This document shows, piece by piece, positions 5,894 through 8,021 of a stretch of 8,021 bases of DNA (position 1 is its first letter; the number at the start of each line of letters is the position of its first letter). The stretch spans positions 1-8,021 of the forward strand of contig DATJHI010000032.1 in assembly GCA_035493955.1 (NCBI GenBank), given 5' to 3'. The stretch comes from NCED01 sp035493955. Lineage in GTDB: Bacteria; Pseudomonadota; Alphaproteobacteria; Caulobacterales; Caulobacteraceae. Under the pieces are notes generated by a model that was not told where the DNA came from, ran no database searches, and was given only the letters and a program-made list of their open reading frames with translations. Made by a program: the position numbers and the translations under genes.

Positions 5894-6327
5894 ACCCCGC
5901 TTTCATCGGGCTGCCCGGTGAAGGGGCGGCTTTCGGCTCCAGCCAACTGGCGCAGAACGATTTGCCGAGGGAAATCATCTGGGTGCGACCATATGCCGAC
6001 GTCCTTGACTCCGAGGGTCTGACCCGCCATCTGACCAGCAGAGGCTATGGCGCGCTTCTGGGCGAAATCGACCGGGCGGCCCGGATATCGGGCGCCCCAT
6101 TCCTGAATCCGGATCTCACCCAAGACGCTGCCAGAATCTCGTGGTCGCACGCGTTCGAGGTCCTCACACGCATGGCCGCGCTGGAATCCGCACTCACCGT
6201 CGCCAAGACGGAATTGACGGAATCCTCAGATGCGCAGGCTTTCATGCGCCTGAAAGGCGAACGGGACGCTCTGAAGCGAGCGATCAGGACGGGAACGGTT
6301 TGGACCGCCTCTGGGTCTATAGATTGA
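5890..6327 (+). CDS. Free-standing homologue of the DnaG C-terminal (helicase-binding) domain
   Basis: 145 residues. The ATG overlaps the dnaG TGA as ATGA, so it is in another frame and probably translated by coupling to dnaG; no independent Shine-Dalgarno is evident. Residues 43-137 align without gaps to DnaG 532-626, with 32/95 identities by hand, including AAR-x-SGA-x-FL (63-72), W-xx-AF-x-V (85-91), AALE-xA (96-101) and RLK-xx-RD-x-L (120-128). There is no zinc-binding or TOPRIM part. In DnaG this region contacts DnaB, so the protein may bind the helicase, compete with primase, or simply be a duplicated tail. Residues 1-42 have no clear match beyond weak similarity at 25-42. Base composition resembles the 3' part of dnaG and not rpoD. 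The homology is strong; the function is inference. Confidence 0.78.
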   Translation: MNPAFIGLPGEGAAFGSSQLAQNDLPREIIWVRPYADVLDSEGLTRHLTSRGYGALLGEIDRAARISGAPFLNPDLTQDAARISWSHAFEVLTRMAALESALTVAKTELTESSDAQAFMRLKGERDALKRAIRTGTVWTASGSID

Positions 6328-6338
6328 TTGATCTATAG
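6317..6338. repeat. AT-rich perfect inverted repeat across the stop codon of the DnaG-CTD ORF
   Basis: CTATAGAT (6317-6324) and ATCTATAG (6331-6338) are perfect arms around TGATTG. The ORF's TGA stop (6325-6327) forms the start of the loop. Extension by a T-G and a G-C pair is possible. It stands out as AT-rich in GC-rich DNA. No T-run follows, so a rho-independent terminator is not supported; an operator, RNA-processing hairpin or junction scar are alternatives. Confidence 0.5.
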
Positions 6339-6462
6339 GCTAAGGGCGTAGCTCCGCTTGTCTGGAATCTGGTAAAGCCCGGAATCCGTCGAGCGGCAAT
6401 TTTTGGAACTCCGGCCCGGAAGACCCGCTGAAGGTGGGTCGCCGGTCGGAGCGGAGAGCTGG

Positions 6463-8021
<1,559 letters not shown>

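Noticed and set aside
6357..6387. Heat-shock (sigma-32) promoter before rpoD
   Set aside because: CTTG with a 17-base spacer is present, but the -10 side (CCCGGAATCC) matches the expected CYTATNT-type sequence too poorly.

Overview
The window looks like chromosomal DNA of a Caulobacteraceae-type alphaproteobacterium (Caulobacter/Phenylobacterium-like). The evidence is high GC, a carA/dnaG/rpoD neighbourhood, a carA promoter matching the Caulobacter sigma-73 pattern, an alphaproteobacterial LexA box (GTTC-N7-GTTC), and Caulobacter-like DnaG and RpoD proteins. The genus assignment is inference.

Layout. Bases 1-165 are the 3' end of an IS5-group transposase, followed at once by one copy of a palindromic repeat (169-197). 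carA, on the minus strand (206-1384), encodes the small subunit of carbamoyl-phosphate synthase. Its leader holds a promoter (1466-1494) and a terminator-like hairpin with a T-run (1420-1451) that looks like an attenuator. The 309-base divergent gap (1385-1693) also carries three more copies of the repeat at exact 40-bp spacing (1511-1621). Next come two tandem plus-strand paralogues for exported TPR proteins (1694-2305 and 2378-2992). A CCCGGC/GCCGGG palindrome (3070-3085) and the broken start of a GIY-YIG nuclease gene (3113-3175) follow. Then comes a LexA-type operator 4 bases upstream of a conserved-hypothetical gene (3211-3852).

The core block is dnaG (3992-5893), a small ORF (5890-6327) and rpoD (6463 to the window end). 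A perfect 9-bp consensus DnaA box (3924-3932) lies just upstream of dnaG. DnaG has a full TOPRIM active site but lacks three of the four canonical zinc ligands.

The most unusual item is the ORF at 5890-6327. It overlaps the dnaG stop by ATGA and encodes a free-standing homologue of DnaG's own C-terminal, helicase-binding domain, with 32 identities over 95 ungapped residues by hand alignment. It could modulate primase-DnaB contact. The 3' part of dnaG and this ORF share a lower GC content than their surroundings, which suggests the pair arrived or diverged together.

Together the window links replication priming (dnaG and its satellite), the housekeeping sigma factor, a probable SOS-controlled gene and pyrimidine/arginine precursor synthesis, with several repeat and mobile remnants in the gaps.
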